From: Brevibacillus_C sp046036945
GTDB lineage: Bacteria; Bacillota; Bacilli; Brevibacillales; Brevibacillaceae
NCBI RefSeq assembly: GCF_046036945.1
Contig: NZ_JBJQOQ010000022.1
Coordinates: forward strand, 1-64,000
DNA length: 64,000 nucleotides
Reading direction: 5' to 3'
A program made the translations under genes and the position numbers. The stretch's first letter is position 1. The number at the start of each line of letters is the position of its first letter. Below are positions 41,878 to 50,980 of this stretch, piece by piece. A model generated the notes under the pieces. That model searched no databases. It had not been told where the DNA came from and worked only from the letters and a program-made list of their open reading frames with translations.

Positions 41878-43637
41878 AAGGCAAACTGTTGATCATCGGC
41901 TTTGGACCCGGCAGCTTTGAACACATAACCAAACGGGCCAAGGAAGCGATCGAAGAGAGCGATGTCGTCATCGGCTACAACACCTATGTGGACCTGATCA
42001 GCGGGCTGTTGACCGGACAGCAGATCGTCCGTACGGGAATGACGGAAGAAGTGAGCCGCGCACAGGAGGCGGTCCGCCAGGCGGAAGCCGGCAAAAAGGT
42101 GGCGGTCATCTCCAGCGGGGATGCCGGCGTCTACGGCATGGCCGGATTGGTCTACGAAGTGCTGATCGAAAAAGGCTGGACGGAGGCGACAGGGGTGGAA
42201 GTGGAAGTGATTCCAGGAATTTCCGCGATCAACTCCTGTGCGTCGCTGCTCGGGGCACCGGTCATGCACGACGCCTGTACGATCAGTCTGAGCGACCATC
42301 TGACCCCGTGGGAGATCATCGCCAAGCGGATCGAAGCGGCGGGGGCGGCCGATTTTGTCGTTGCGCTGTACAACCCGCGCAGCGGACGGCGCACCAGACA
42401 GATCGTCGAGGCGCAGCGGATCCTGCTGAAATACCGCTCGCCGGACACGCCAGTGGGCATCGTCAAGAGCGCCTACCGCGACCGGGAGCAGGTCGTGATC
42501 ACCACCCTGGAGCAAATGCTGGATCACGATATCGGCATGCTGACGACCGTCATCATCGGGAATTCGGCGACGTTTTTATACGATGAGAAAATGATTACGC
42601 CGCGGGGCTACCAGCGCAAGTACACGCTGACGGCTGATGAGCAGGCGTTGAAACCTCACCAGCGCTTAAAACCGGAGGCAGAGCCTTGGGCGCTGCCCCA
42701 GTTTGAAGAGGAGGCACCGCGTGCTGCGAATAACCGGACTGCTGCTGAATTGCGACCTGCGGCTGCGGACTTCCAGACTTCTGCCGGGTTACAAGCTGCG
42801 GCTGCGGACATCCAGACTTCTGCCGAGATACGACCTGCCGCTTCGGATACACGGTCTGCCGCCGCCGTGCGTACTGCTGCTGCCAAGCCCAGCTCCTATG
42901 AGCTGGCTATGGAAGCCCTGCTGCTCGTTCAGGGAAGCAGAGGGGACGAAGTGAATCATACGCCTTTCGCCTCACCCTTGTTCCAGCAGCAATCGATCTT
43001 CGAAGTAGCGGTGAGCCCGGGAGTAGCCAACAAGCGCTTTACACCTGCCCAGATGATGCTGATGGCGGAGTTGGCGGGTGAATCGGGAGAGATCGAGTAC
43101 ACGCCCCACCACCAGATCATCCTGCGTGTCCCAACGACGGAGCCGAAGCAAATCACCGCCAAGCTGCAGGAAGAAGGACTCTTGCTCGCTCCGATCGGCG
43201 ATGTGGTTCAGCTCAAAGCGTGTGACTTTTGCAACGGGGAAAAAGATGACTCCATCCCGTATGCGGAAGAGCTGTACCAGCGGTTAAACGGGCGCAGTGC
43301 GCCGAAAGAACTGCGGATCGGATTTAACGGCTGCGGGATGACTTGTTACGGAGCGGTAAAAGAAGACATCGGCATCGTTTACCGCCGGGGGAAATTCGAC
43401 TTGTTTCTCGGTGCCAAGACAGTCGGCCGAAACGCCCACAGCGGACAGCCGGTGGCGGAGGGGATCGAGCCGGAGGCGCTGGTGGAGACAGTCGAGCGGA
43501 TCGTGAACCGCTATATAACCGATGGATTCCCCAACGAGCGGTTTCACAAGTACTTCAAGCGGGTGAAACAGGTCGAAGGCTTTGAACATCGGGAGGTGCC
43601 GGTGCTGGTCATCGACAATGCCGTCTGCGGCGATTGA
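41874..43637 (+). CDS. cbiH60: Precorrin-3B C17-methyltransferase fused to an Fe-S nitrite/sulfite reductase-like domain (CbiH60 type)
   Basis: A 587-residue two-domain enzyme for ring contraction and C17 methylation. Residues 1-250 form the SAM methyltransferase: IGFGPGSFEHITKRA, ISSGDAGVYGMAGLV, VEVIPGISAINSCASLLGAP and VVALYNPRSGRR. Residues 285-345 are an Ala-rich linker of four 13-residue repeats. The C-terminal domain resembles nitrite/sulfite reductase halves, with two cysteine pairs (KACDFCNGEK and GFNGCGMTCYG) for a [4Fe-4S] cluster. B. megaterium CbiH60 has the same layout. ATG 41874 overlaps cbiO; CbiX follows. Confidence 0.92.
   Translation: MKGKLLIIGFGPGSFEHITKRAKEAIEESDVVIGYNTYVDLISGLLTGQQIVRTGMTEEVSRAQEAVRQAEAGKKVAVISSGDAGVYGMAGLVYEVLIEKGWTEATGVEVEVIPGISAINSCASLLGAPVMHDACTISLSDHLTPWEIIAKRIEAAGAADFVVALYNPRSGRRTRQIVEAQRILLKYRSPDTPVGIVKSAYRDREQVVITTLEQMLDHDIGMLTTVIIGNSATFLYDEKMITPRGYQRKYTLTADEQALKPHQRLKPEAEPWALPQFEEEAPRAANNRTAAELRPAAADFQTSAGLQAAAADIQTSAEIRPAASDTRSAAAVRTAAAKPSSYELAMEALLLVQGSRGDEVNHTPFASPLFQQQSIFEVAVSPGVANKRFTPAQMMLMAELAGESGEIEYTPHHQIILRVPTTEPKQITAKLQEEGLLLAPIGDVVQLKACDFCNGEKDDSIPYAEELYQRLNGRSAPKELRIGFNGCGMTCYGAVKEDIGIVYRRGKFDLFLGAKTVGRNAHSGQPVAEGIEPEALVETVERIVNRYITDGFPNERFHKYFKRVKQVEGFEHREVPVLVIDNAVCGD
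42738..42893 (+). repeat. Four 39-bp tandem repeats in the CbiH60-like gene
   Basis: In-frame units start at 42738, 42777, 42816 and 42855 and encode TAAELRPAAADFQ, TSAGLQAAAADIQ, TSAEIRPAASDTR and SAAAVRTAAAKPS. Decay increases toward the last unit. The array forms the linker between the two domains. Confidence 0.85.
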
Positions 43638-43672
43638 CGGGACCCAAATCGAAACGAAGGGGAGAAAAAGAT

Positions 43673-44608
43673 ATGGACGCATTGCTGTTTGTCGGACACG
43701 GAAGCAGGGACCCGGAGGGGAATCTCGAGGTAAGAAAATTTGTCGAAGCGATGGCCCAGGAGCTGTCAGTGCCGATCGTCGAAACCTGCTTTTTGGAATT
43801 TGAACGGCCTGACATCTTTCAAGGCGTCGAGGCCTGTGTAAAACGGGGAGCGACTCGCGTAGTGGTCATCCCGATGATGCTGTTCGCCGCCGGACACGCC
43901 AAGATTCACATTCCGGCGGCGATCGATGAGATGAAGGAGCGGTATCCGCAAGTGGAGTTCGTCTATGGACGGCCGATCGGAGTGCACGACAAGGTGTTGG
44001 AGATTCTCTCCTCCCGTTTGGCGGAAATCGGCATTCTGCCGGGAGAGGAGCGATCCGAGACGGCTGTACTCATCGTCGGCAGAGGGAGCAGCGATCCTGA
44101 TGCCAACAGCGATCTGTTTAAAATATCCCGGATGTTGTGGGAACGCTTCCGGGTGTTGGCGATAGAGACAGCCTTTATCGGCGTTACCAGCCCGCTGACA
44201 GAAGCAGGCGTGGAACGCTGCTTGAAGCTTGGCGCCCGCCAGGTGGTGATCCTGCCTTACTTCCTGTTCACGGGAGTCTTGATCAAGCGGATGGAAGCCA
44301 TGCTGGAGGAGTTTCGCGGCCGGCATGCGGATGTCTCCTTTACGATGACCCATTACTTCGGCTTCCATCCCGCGCTTCGCCAGGTCTTTCACGATCGGGT
44401 GAGAGAAGCGATGCAGGGAGAAGTGAAGATGAACTGCGATACTTGCCAGTACCGTCTGGACGCCATGGAACATATCGATCACCATCACCACCATGATCAC
44501 GACCACCATCACCATCACCACCACGGTCATCATCACGACCATCACCACCATGATCACGACCATGAGAACGACCACGATCATGAGCATGATCACGTTCACG
44601 TGAAATGA
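43673..44608 (+). CDS. cbiX: Sirohydrochlorin cobaltochelatase CbiX, long form with His-rich tail
   Basis: A 311-residue chelatase inserting cobalt into sirohydrochlorin at the start of the anaerobic route. Two CbiX halves are seen: LLFVGHGSRDPEGN with IPMMLFAAGHAKIHIP, and VLIVGRGSSDPDANSD with ILPYFLFTGVLIKR. Then comes MNCDTCQY, an MxCxxC motif known in B. megaterium CbiX as part of an Fe-S centre. The last 45 residues are mostly His with Asp and Glu, a metal-binding tail. ATG 43673 follows GGGGAGAA, inside the gap after the preceding gene. Confidence 0.94.
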   Translation: MDALLFVGHGSRDPEGNLEVRKFVEAMAQELSVPIVETCFLEFERPDIFQGVEACVKRGATRVVVIPMMLFAAGHAKIHIPAAIDEMKERYPQVEFVYGRPIGVHDKVLEILSSRLAEIGILPGEERSETAVLIVGRGSSDPDANSDLFKISRMLWERFRVLAIETAFIGVTSPLTEAGVERCLKLGARQVVILPYFLFTGVLIKRMEAMLEEFRGRHADVSFTMTHYFGFHPALRQVFHDRVREAMQGEVKMNCDTCQYRLDAMEHIDHHHHHDHDHHHHHHHGHHHDHHHHDHDHENDHDHEHDHVHVK

Positions 44609-44624
44609 GGAGGCGGATCCATCC

Positions 44625-45455
44625 ATGATTGCCGTTTTAGCGGGAACAAGCGATGCGCGTGAACTGGCGCTGTTGATCCGGCAGGCAGGCTATTCGCTGC
44701 TGACGACGGTCGTGACGGAAAGCGCGGCGAAAAGCATGCAGGAAGCGGGCCTCCCTGTGCAGGTGGGGAGACTAACCGCCGATGATTTTGTCGAATTGGT
44801 CAAAAGCAAAAACATCCAGGCCATCGTCGATGCCAGCCACCCATTTGCGGAGGAAGCTTCGAAAAACGCGATGAGCGGCGCCCGTGAAGCCGGCGTGCCG
44901 TACATCCGTTACGAACGGGAAAGCCTCTCCTACCATGATCATCCGAAGGTGACGCTGGCAGCGGATTACGCCGAGGCGGCGGAACTGGCCGCGCAGAAGC
45001 GAGGTGTCATCATGCTGACCACAGGCAGCAAGACCCTCGCGATCTTTGCCAAGCGGCTGCTGGGCCTGCCTGATACCACACTAGTGGCCCGGATGCTGCC
45101 GCGCCTGGACAACATGCAAAAATGTGAAGAATTGGGGATTGAACAAAAAAACATCGTCGCTATGCAAGGCCCTTTTTCCAAGGAGCTGAACCGGGCGCTG
45201 TACAAGCACTACGGCGTCACGTTGATGATCACCAAGGAGAGCGGCAAAGTCGGTGCGGTCGATGAAAAACTGGAAGCGGCGCTGGAGTTGGGGATTGAAA
45301 CGATCGTGATCACTCGGCCAAAGATTGAATACGGGGCAAAATTCTCCGACTTTACCGGCGTTTTAGATGAATTAAACCGTTGTCTCAAAGGAGGGACAGA
45401 CCATGCAGTTTCACACGGAGTTTACACCGTTGACGGTTCAACCGCAGGAAATTGA
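44625..45455 (+). CDS. cbiJ: Precorrin-6A reductase (CbiJ/CobK)
   Basis: A 276-residue NAD(P)H-dependent reductase of the corrin macrocycle. Family blocks are VLAGTSDARELALLIRQAG, VVTESAAKSMQ, VDASHPFAEEASKNAM, YIRYERESLSYHDHP, LTTGSKTLAIFA, ARMLPRLDNMQKCEELGIEQ and MQGPFSKELNRAL, then ITKESGKVGAVDEKL. ATG 44625 follows GAGGCGG. The 3' end overlaps cbiC by 53 bases, so the last 20 residues may be unusual for the family, or cbiC may begin a little later than annotated. Confidence 0.93.
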   Translation: MIAVLAGTSDARELALLIRQAGYSLLTTVVTESAAKSMQEAGLPVQVGRLTADDFVELVKSKNIQAIVDASHPFAEEASKNAMSGAREAGVPYIRYERESLSYHDHPKVTLAADYAEAAELAAQKRGVIMLTTGSKTLAIFAKRLLGLPDTTLVARMLPRLDNMQKCEELGIEQKNIVAMQGPFSKELNRALYKHYGVTLMITKESGKVGAVDEKLEAALELGIETIVITRPKIEYGAKFSDFTGVLDELNRCLKGGTDHAVSHGVYTVDGSTAGN

Positions 45456-46053
45456 GGAAAAGAGCTTTGCGATCATCACCGAGGAACTGGGCGAACATTC
45501 ATTTACACCGGAACAGTTTCCGGTCGTGCAGCGGGTCATTCACGCTTCGGCTGATTTTGACCTCGGTCGCAGCCTGCTCTTTCACCCCGATGCGGTAGAA
45601 GCGGGGATCCAGGCGATTCGCAGCGGGAAAATCCTCGTTGCCGACGTACAGATGGTTCAGGTAGGCATCAGCAAGGGGCGGATTGAGAAGTTCGGCGGTG
45701 AGGTAAAGGTGTACATCTCTGACCGCGACGTGATGGAAGAGGCCAAGCGGCTCAATACGACACGTGCGATCATTTCGATGCGCAAGGCGGTCAAGGAGGC
45801 GGAAGGCGGCATCTTTGCCATCGGCAACGCGCCAACCGCGCTTTTGGAACTGATCCGGCTCGTCAAGGAAGGAGTGGCAAAACCGGGATTGATCATCGGC
45901 ATGCCGGTTGGCTTCGTCTCCGCCGCCGAATCCAAGGAGGAATTGGCTAAACTCGATGTTCCATTTATTACCAATCAGGGGCGAAAAGGCGGCAGTCCGG
46001 TCACCGTGGCAGCGGTAAATGCCTTGTCTCTGATGGCGGAGCGCCGGGGATAA
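45403..46053 (+). CDS. cbiC: Precorrin-8X methylmutase CbiC
   Basis: A 216-residue isomerase moving a methyl group from C11 to C12 to give cobyrinic acid. Blocks are VVQRVIHASADFDLGRSLLF with the catalytic histidine, GKILVADVQMVQVGISK, TRAIISMRKAVKEAEGGIFA, IGNAPTALLELIRL, IIGMPVGFVSAAESKEEL and NQGRKGGSPVTVAAVNAL. It starts within cbiJ, with AAGGAGG at 45389-45395. CbiD follows after 3 bases. Confidence 0.96.
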   Translation: MQFHTEFTPLTVQPQEIEEKSFAIITEELGEHSFTPEQFPVVQRVIHASADFDLGRSLLFHPDAVEAGIQAIRSGKILVADVQMVQVGISKGRIEKFGGEVKVYISDRDVMEEAKRLNTTRAIISMRKAVKEAEGGIFAIGNAPTALLELIRLVKEGVAKPGLIIGMPVGFVSAAESKEELAKLDVPFITNQGRKGGSPVTVAAVNALSLMAERRG

Positions 46054-46056
46054 ACG

Positions 46057-47163
46057 ATGAAGGAAGCGGCGGAAAAACCGATGCGCTACGGCTACACGAC
46101 CGGTTCGTGTGCCACAGCGGCAGCTAAAGCGGCACTGCTGTCGCTGATCTTGCAAGAAAAACAGACAGAAGCCACGATCACCCTGCCGATCGGGCAAACG
46201 GCCACCTTCCGCATGGAAAGCTGCGAATTTACCGCAGACATGGGGGTAGCCGGCACGATCAAGGACGGCGGAGACGATCCCGATGCCACCCACGGCGCCC
46301 TGATCTACTCCGCTGTACACTGGAAGGAGAGTCCCGGGGTTGAGCTGGATGGCGGGATCGGCGTAGGCCGGGTGACCAAACCGGGACTGCCGGTGCCGAT
46401 CGGCGAAGCGGCGATCAATCCGGTACCGCGCCGGATGATTGTGGAAACCATGGAGGAAGTCCTGGCGGAGTACGAAATCAACCGCGGCGTCCGCGTGGTG
46501 GTCTCGGTGCCAGACGGAGAAGAGATTGCCAAAAAGACGTTAAACGGCCGGCTGGGGATCATCGGAGGCATATCCATTTTAGGTACGCGGGGTATCGTCG
46601 TTCCCTTTTCGACTTCAGCCTGGAAAGCGAGCATTGTCCACGCCATTAACGTCGCTGTCGCTGGCGGCTGTGACCACCTCGTCCTGTCTACCGGCGGCCG
46701 CAGTGAAAAAGTCGGCATGGAACTGTACCCGGATCTGCCGGAGGAAGCCTTCATTGAAATGGGCGATTTCGTCGGATTCACGCTGCTCATGTGCAAGAAG
46801 CATCCCGAAGTGAAGAAGGTGTCGCTAATCGGGATGATGGGTAAATTTTCCAAATTGGCACAAGGCGTACTGATGGTTCACTCCAAAAGTGCTCCGGTGG
46901 ACTTCGGCTTTTTGGCGCGGGTCGCGGAGGATGCAGGCGTGCCAGAAACACTGAAAGAGGAGATCTTGTCTGCTACAACCGCCTCTTATGTAGGCGACCT
47001 GATGATGGCGCAGGGGTACCGGCAGTTTTTTGCCAAGCTGTGTCAGTACTGTTGTGATGTCGGCTTGCAACATGTCAAGGGAGGCCTGGAGCTGGAGACG
47101 GTGATTACGACGATGAAGGGTGAGTTGCTCGGAAGGGAGTCGCGGTATGGAACAAGTAATTAA
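46057..47163 (+). CDS. cbiD: Cobalt-precorrin-5B C1-methyltransferase CbiD
   Basis: A 368-residue methyltransferase specific to the anaerobic cobalamin route. Characteristic blocks are YGYTTGSCATAAAKAALLSL, IKDGGDDPDATHGALI, GIGVGRVTKPGLPVPIGEAA, INPVPRRMI, VSVPDGEEIAKKTLNGRLGI, GGISILGTRGIVVPFSTSAW and STGGRSEK. It starts at ATG 46057, 3 bases after the cbiC stop. The 3' end overlaps the start of the CbiET gene by 17 bases. It marks the route as oxygen-independent. Confidence 0.96.
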   Translation: MKEAAEKPMRYGYTTGSCATAAAKAALLSLILQEKQTEATITLPIGQTATFRMESCEFTADMGVAGTIKDGGDDPDATHGALIYSAVHWKESPGVELDGGIGVGRVTKPGLPVPIGEAAINPVPRRMIVETMEEVLAEYEINRGVRVVVSVPDGEEIAKKTLNGRLGIIGGISILGTRGIVVPFSTSAWKASIVHAINVAVAGGCDHLVLSTGGRSEKVGMELYPDLPEEAFIEMGDFVGFTLLMCKKHPEVKKVSLIGMMGKFSKLAQGVLMVHSKSAPVDFGFLARVAEDAGVPETLKEEILSATTASYVGDLMMAQGYRQFFAKLCQYCCDVGLQHVKGGLELETVITTMKGELLGRESRYGTSN

Positions 47164-48364
47164 AGTAATCGGGATCGGTGATGACGGGGCAGAGAGCCTG
47201 CTTCCTGTCTACCGCCAGTGGATTGAGGCGAGTGAGCTGCTGATCGGCGGAGAGCGGCACCTCGGTTTTTTTCCTGACTATCCCGGGGAAAAATGGACCG
47301 TTCAGGAAGGACTATCTGCCATTGTGGAGCGGCTTCGAGGAGAAACGCGCCAGACGGTTATCTTGGCCTCCGGCGATCCGTTGTTTTACGGCATCGGCGG
47401 GTACCTGGCCAAAAAACTGCCGGTGCAAATCTACCCCCAGGTGAGTTCCATTCAACTTGCGTTTGCCCGAATTGGCGAAAGCTGGCAGGACGCTTATATA
47501 ACTAGCGTTCACGGTCGCAGCATGAAAGGCCTGGCCCAACGCATCGACGGGAAGGCGAAGGTGGCTCTTTTGACCGATGCCCAGAACGGCCCGCAGGCGA
47601 TCGCTGCGTACCTGCTTATGTTCGGCATGGACGAATACGAGATGTTTGTCGGCGAAAATCTGGGCGGTCCTGACGAGCGAACGGGCTGGTACCAATTGAA
47701 TGAATTGGCCGATCTGCCGTTCTCTCCGCTAAACGTTGTGATCCTTCGGCAGAAACATCCAGGGCCCGTCTGGCCAATGGGCATCCCTGATGAAGAGTTT
47801 GCCCAGAGAAAACCGGATAAGGGTTTAATTACAAAAAAAGAGATCCGTGTGCTCAGTTTGGCCAATCTTCAGCTTCGTGCCGACAGCACGGTCTGGGATA
47901 TCGGCACCTGCACCGGCTCGATTGCCATCGAAGCGGCTCGAATCGCCCGCTTGGGCCAGGTGTTTGCCGTGGAAAAAAACGCCGAAGACCTGGAAAACTG
48001 CCGGCGGAATATGCACAAGTTCCGCGTTGATCTGTCCCTATTACACGGCAAGGCTCCTGAGGGATTGGATCGGTTTCCCGACCCGGATGCGGTGTTTATC
48101 GGCGGAAGCGGCGGAGAGCTTAGGGAACTGCTGCACCTCTGCTGCAGCCGCTTGAAGCCGGAAGGGCGCATCGTCCTCAATGCGGTGACGATCGAGACCC
48201 TGTATCTGGCGATCGAAGCGTTTCAGGCGGAAGGGTTTGCCTTTGACGTAACGCTTTCGCAAATCTCGCGGAGCAAACCGATTCTGTCGATGACCCGCTT
48301 CGAAGGCTTAAATCCGGTCTACTTGATTACAGCATACAAAAAGGTGGAGAGCGCAAATGAGTAA
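47147..48364 (+). CDS. cbiET: Cobalt-precorrin-6B/7 methyltransferase-decarboxylase CbiET fusion (CobL type)
   Basis: A 405-residue fusion. Residues 1-200 are CbiE, a SAM C5-methyltransferase (IGIGDDGAESLLPVYR, GGERHLGFF, ASGDPLFYGIGGYL, ISSVHGRS-like). Residues 220-405 are CbiT, the C15-methyltransferase and C12 side-chain decarboxylase (WDIGTCTGSIAIEAARIA, FAVEKNAEDLENCRRNMHKF, VFIGGSGGELRELL, VLNAVTIETL). ATG 47147 is chosen after GAAGGGAG; an upstream start inside cbiD lacks a site. It overlaps cbiL by 8 bases. Confidence 0.95.
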   Translation: MEQVIKVIGIGDDGAESLLPVYRQWIEASELLIGGERHLGFFPDYPGEKWTVQEGLSAIVERLRGETRQTVILASGDPLFYGIGGYLAKKLPVQIYPQVSSIQLAFARIGESWQDAYITSVHGRSMKGLAQRIDGKAKVALLTDAQNGPQAIAAYLLMFGMDEYEMFVGENLGGPDERTGWYQLNELADLPFSPLNVVILRQKHPGPVWPMGIPDEEFAQRKPDKGLITKKEIRVLSLANLQLRADSTVWDIGTCTGSIAIEAARIARLGQVFAVEKNAEDLENCRRNMHKFRVDLSLLHGKAPEGLDRFPDPDAVFIGGSGGELRELLHLCCSRLKPEGRIVLNAVTIETLYLAIEAFQAEGFAFDVTLSQISRSKPILSMTRFEGLNPVYLITAYKKVESANE

Positions 48365-49067
48365 ACGGGGAGTGCTGCACGGGGTAGGGGTAGGGCCGGG
48401 CGACCCTGAATTAATCACAGTAAAGGCGTTTCGCATTCTCAAGGAGTCGCCTGTCATCGCCTATCCGAAAAAGCGTTCCGGCAGCAAAAGCTATGCGCTG
48501 GCGATCACGGAAACGTACGTCAACACGATGGAAAAAGAGATGGTCGGGCTCGTCTTTCCGATGACGAAGGACAAGGAGACCCTGGAGCGGCAGTGGAACA
48601 AAACGGTTGAAACTGTCTGGCAGCACCTGCGCGAGGGCAGAGATGTGGCCTTTGTCACGGAGGGAGATCCGCTCTTGTACAGTACGTTTATTCACATGAT
48701 GCGGCTGATGCGGGAGCTTCATCCCGAAGTGGAGATCAGATCGATCCCCGGCATCTCGTCTGTCAACGGCGCTGCTGCTCGGCTCGGTTTGCCGCTGGCC
48801 GACGGGGACGAACAGACCGCGATCATCCCGGCGACCGAGGATCGAGCGGCGATGCGCAAAGCGCTCGTCGAACATGATTGCGTCATCTTTATCAAGGTGG
48901 CCAAGGTGCTCGACATGATGATCGAGCTGCTCAGGGAGCTTGATCTCGTCCATAAAGCGGCTGTCGTGACGAAGGCTACGTCCAGTGAAGAGATGATCTG
49001 GCGGGATGTAGAGGAGCTGGAAGGTGCGGAATTGGAGTACCTAACCTTGATGGTGGTGAGAAAATAG
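48357..49067 (+). CDS. cbiL: Precorrin-2 C20-methyltransferase CbiL
   Basis: A 236-residue SAM-dependent methyltransferase acting on cobalt-precorrin-2. The family signature is HGVGVGPGDPELITVKAFRI near the N-terminus. VIAYPKKRSGSKSYALAI, VAFVTEGDPLLYSTFIHMMR and IRSIPGISSVNGAAARLGLP follow, then the late EDRAAMRKAL segment. ATG 48357 lies in the end of the CbiET gene, with AAGGTGGAGA upstream. The stop overlaps the GTG of cbiF by one base. Confidence 0.95.
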   Translation: MSKRGVLHGVGVGPGDPELITVKAFRILKESPVIAYPKKRSGSKSYALAITETYVNTMEKEMVGLVFPMTKDKETLERQWNKTVETVWQHLREGRDVAFVTEGDPLLYSTFIHMMRLMRELHPEVEIRSIPGISSVNGAAARLGLPLADGDEQTAIIPATEDRAAMRKALVEHDCVIFIKVAKVLDMMIELLRELDLVHKAAVVTKATSSEEMIWRDVEELEGAELEYLTLMVVRK

Positions 49068-49843
49068 TGAAAATGTATATCGTAGGAGCAGGTCCCGGCG
49101 ATCCCGACTTGATTACTGTGAAAGGCTTGCGCTTGCTTCAGGAGGCGGACGTCGTGTTTTATACCGATTCACTGGTGAGCGAAGAACTGGTGGCGAGAGC
49201 AAACCCGGCGGCAGAAGTGATCAAAAGCTCCGGCATGGCGCTGGAGGAGATGGTGGAAGTCATCGCGGACCGCGTTGCCGCCGGAAAAAAATTGGTGCGT
49301 CTGCACACGGGCGATCCGTCGATGTACGGAGCGACGATGGAGCAGATCGCACTGTTAAAGCGCAAGGGCATCGATTGTGAGATCGTCCCTGGGGTCAGCT
49401 CCGTCTTTGCCGCTGCGGCTGCAGTCGGCGCCGAGCTGACGATACCGGAGCTGACCCAGACCTTGATCCTGACCCGCGCCGAAGGGCGGACGCCGGTGCC
49501 GGAGCGGGAACAACTGCGGGATTTGGCCAGCCATCACTGCACCATCGCGCTGTTTTTGAGCGCCACCCTGACCAAGAAAATCACCCGCGAATTGATCGAC
49601 GCCGGCTGGAGCGAAGAGACGCCGGTAGCAGTCGTTCAGCGCGCCAGTTGGCCTGATCAGAAGATCGTCAGGACGACGGTAGGCAGACTGGACGAAGACC
49701 TGGGCAAACACGGTATCCGCTCCCATGCGATGATTCTTGCCGGCTGGGCGCTCGATCCGGACATCCACGAAAAGGATGAATACCGTTCAAAGCTGTACGA
49801 TAAAGAGTTTACCCATAGCTTCCGCAAGGGAGTGAAGGCATGA
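49067..49843 (+). CDS. cbiF: Precorrin-4 C11-methyltransferase CbiF
   Basis: A 258-residue SAM-dependent methyltransferase. It has IVGAGPGDPDLITVKGLRLL, VVFYTDSLVSEELVARANP, LVRLHTGDPSMYGATMEQIA, CEIVPGVSSVFAAAAAVGAE, then ELTQTLILTRAEGRTPVPE and QRASWPDQKIVRTT. All are typical CbiF/CobM blocks. GTG 49067 overlaps the cbiL stop; ATG 49073 is a nearby alternative. CbiG starts within its last codon. Confidence 0.95.
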   Translation: MKMYIVGAGPGDPDLITVKGLRLLQEADVVFYTDSLVSEELVARANPAAEVIKSSGMALEEMVEVIADRVAAGKKLVRLHTGDPSMYGATMEQIALLKRKGIDCEIVPGVSSVFAAAAAVGAELTIPELTQTLILTRAEGRTPVPEREQLRDLASHHCTIALFLSATLTKKITRELIDAGWSEETPVAVVQRASWPDQKIVRTTVGRLDEDLGKHGIRSHAMILAGWALDPDIHEKDEYRSKLYDKEFTHSFRKGVKA

Positions 49844-50967
49844 GCATTCAACTGGAGGAAGGGATCATCCCGGCGATTGAGCAAAGGGGTAATTACGCGA
49901 TTATAGCGATCACCAAGCACGGGGTCGAACTGGCGCGCAGACTGCACGAGAAGTTTTCTCATGCTGATCTCTACTATATGGAGAAGTTTGCGCGGGGCGA
50001 CGAGACAACCCGGCGGATTCAACTGTTTACCGGTTCGGTCCGCCTGCTGTTTCCCGCCCTGTTTCCGAGCTACAAAGGGCTGGTCGTGATTATCTCGCTC
50101 GGGGCAGTCGTGCGGATGATCGCGCCGCTGCTGCAGGATAAAAAGACGGACCCGGGCGTCGTCGTCATTGACGATCGCGGGGAGCACGTGATCAGCGTGC
50201 TGTCCGGCCATTTGGGCGGGGCCAACGAACTGACGCTGGAAGTGGCGGCAGCCATTGAGGCCAAGCCCATCATCACCACGGCCTCCGATGTGCAAAAAAC
50301 CATTCCCGTTGACTTGTTCGGCCGCCGCTTCGGCTGGCAGTGGGAATCGGCTGACAAGCTGACTCCCGTATCCGCCGCCGTCGTCAACGAGGAAAAGGTC
50401 GCCGTCGTCCAGGAGTCCGGCGAAAAAAACTGGTGGATGCACGAGACGCCGATGCCGGCTAACATCCAGGTGTTCGACCATATACCTGACGCCCTGGCGG
50501 CGGAGCCGAACGCAGCATTGGTCGTAACTCACCGTTTGCTTTCGGCGGATGAAGAGGTCATCCTGCAAAACGGCGTGCTGTACCGCCCCAAGGTGATCGT
50601 GCTTGGCATTGGCTGCAATCGCGGTACGTCAGCCGAAGAGATCGAAGCGGTCATCCAGGCGACGCTTAACGAATTGCGGTTCTCGATTCTCAGCGTCAAA
50701 GCGGTTTGCACGTTCGAACTGAAAAAAGACGAGCCGGGACTGCTCGCCGTCACCGAAAAGTACGGCTGGCCCTTTGTCTGGTACACGGCCGAACAGCTGA
50801 ACGCCGTGCCGATCGAGGCTCCCTCGGAGACGGTCTACCGCTATACCGGCGTCTGGGGCGTAAGCGAACCGGCGGCCAAGCTGTACGCCGGATGCGATCA
50901 ATTGGTCTTGACGAAAAAGAAATCCGGCAATGTTACCATCTCTGTCGGAATCCAATCTTTCGAGTGA
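49840..50967 (+). CDS. cbiG: Cobalt-precorrin-5A hydrolase CbiG
   Basis: A 375-residue protein opening the delta-lactone ring and releasing the two-carbon fragment in the anaerobic route. The N-terminal CbiG part holds YAIIAITKHGVELARRL, VVIISLGAVVRMIAPLLQDK and VVVIDDRGEHVISVLSGHLG with the conserved GHLGGANE. A C-terminal CbiG domain shows VIVLGIGCNRGTSAEEIEAV and TFELKKDEPGLLAV. ATG 49840 overlaps cbiF by 4 bases, after AAGGGAG. CbiA follows 13 bases later. Confidence 0.95.
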   Translation: MSIQLEEGIIPAIEQRGNYAIIAITKHGVELARRLHEKFSHADLYYMEKFARGDETTRRIQLFTGSVRLLFPALFPSYKGLVVIISLGAVVRMIAPLLQDKKTDPGVVVIDDRGEHVISVLSGHLGGANELTLEVAAAIEAKPIITTASDVQKTIPVDLFGRRFGWQWESADKLTPVSAAVVNEEKVAVVQESGEKNWWMHETPMPANIQVFDHIPDALAAEPNAALVVTHRLLSADEEVILQNGVLYRPKVIVLGIGCNRGTSAEEIEAVIQATLNELRFSILSVKAVCTFELKKDEPGLLAVTEKYGWPFVWYTAEQLNAVPIEAPSETVYRYTGVWGVSEPAAKLYAGCDQLVLTKKKSGNVTISVGIQSFE

Positions 50968-50980
50968 CAAGGGGGCTCAC

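Noticed and set aside
42738..42893. Tandem repeat as a CRISPR or VNTR outside genes
   Set aside because: The units are in frame within the CbiH60-like gene, have no spacers and encode related 13-residue units.
43766..44626. Long minus-strand frame opposite cbiX
   Set aside because: It mirrors the CAC/CAT-rich His tail and conserved cbiX codons; no ribosome site and Val/Met-rich nonsense composition.
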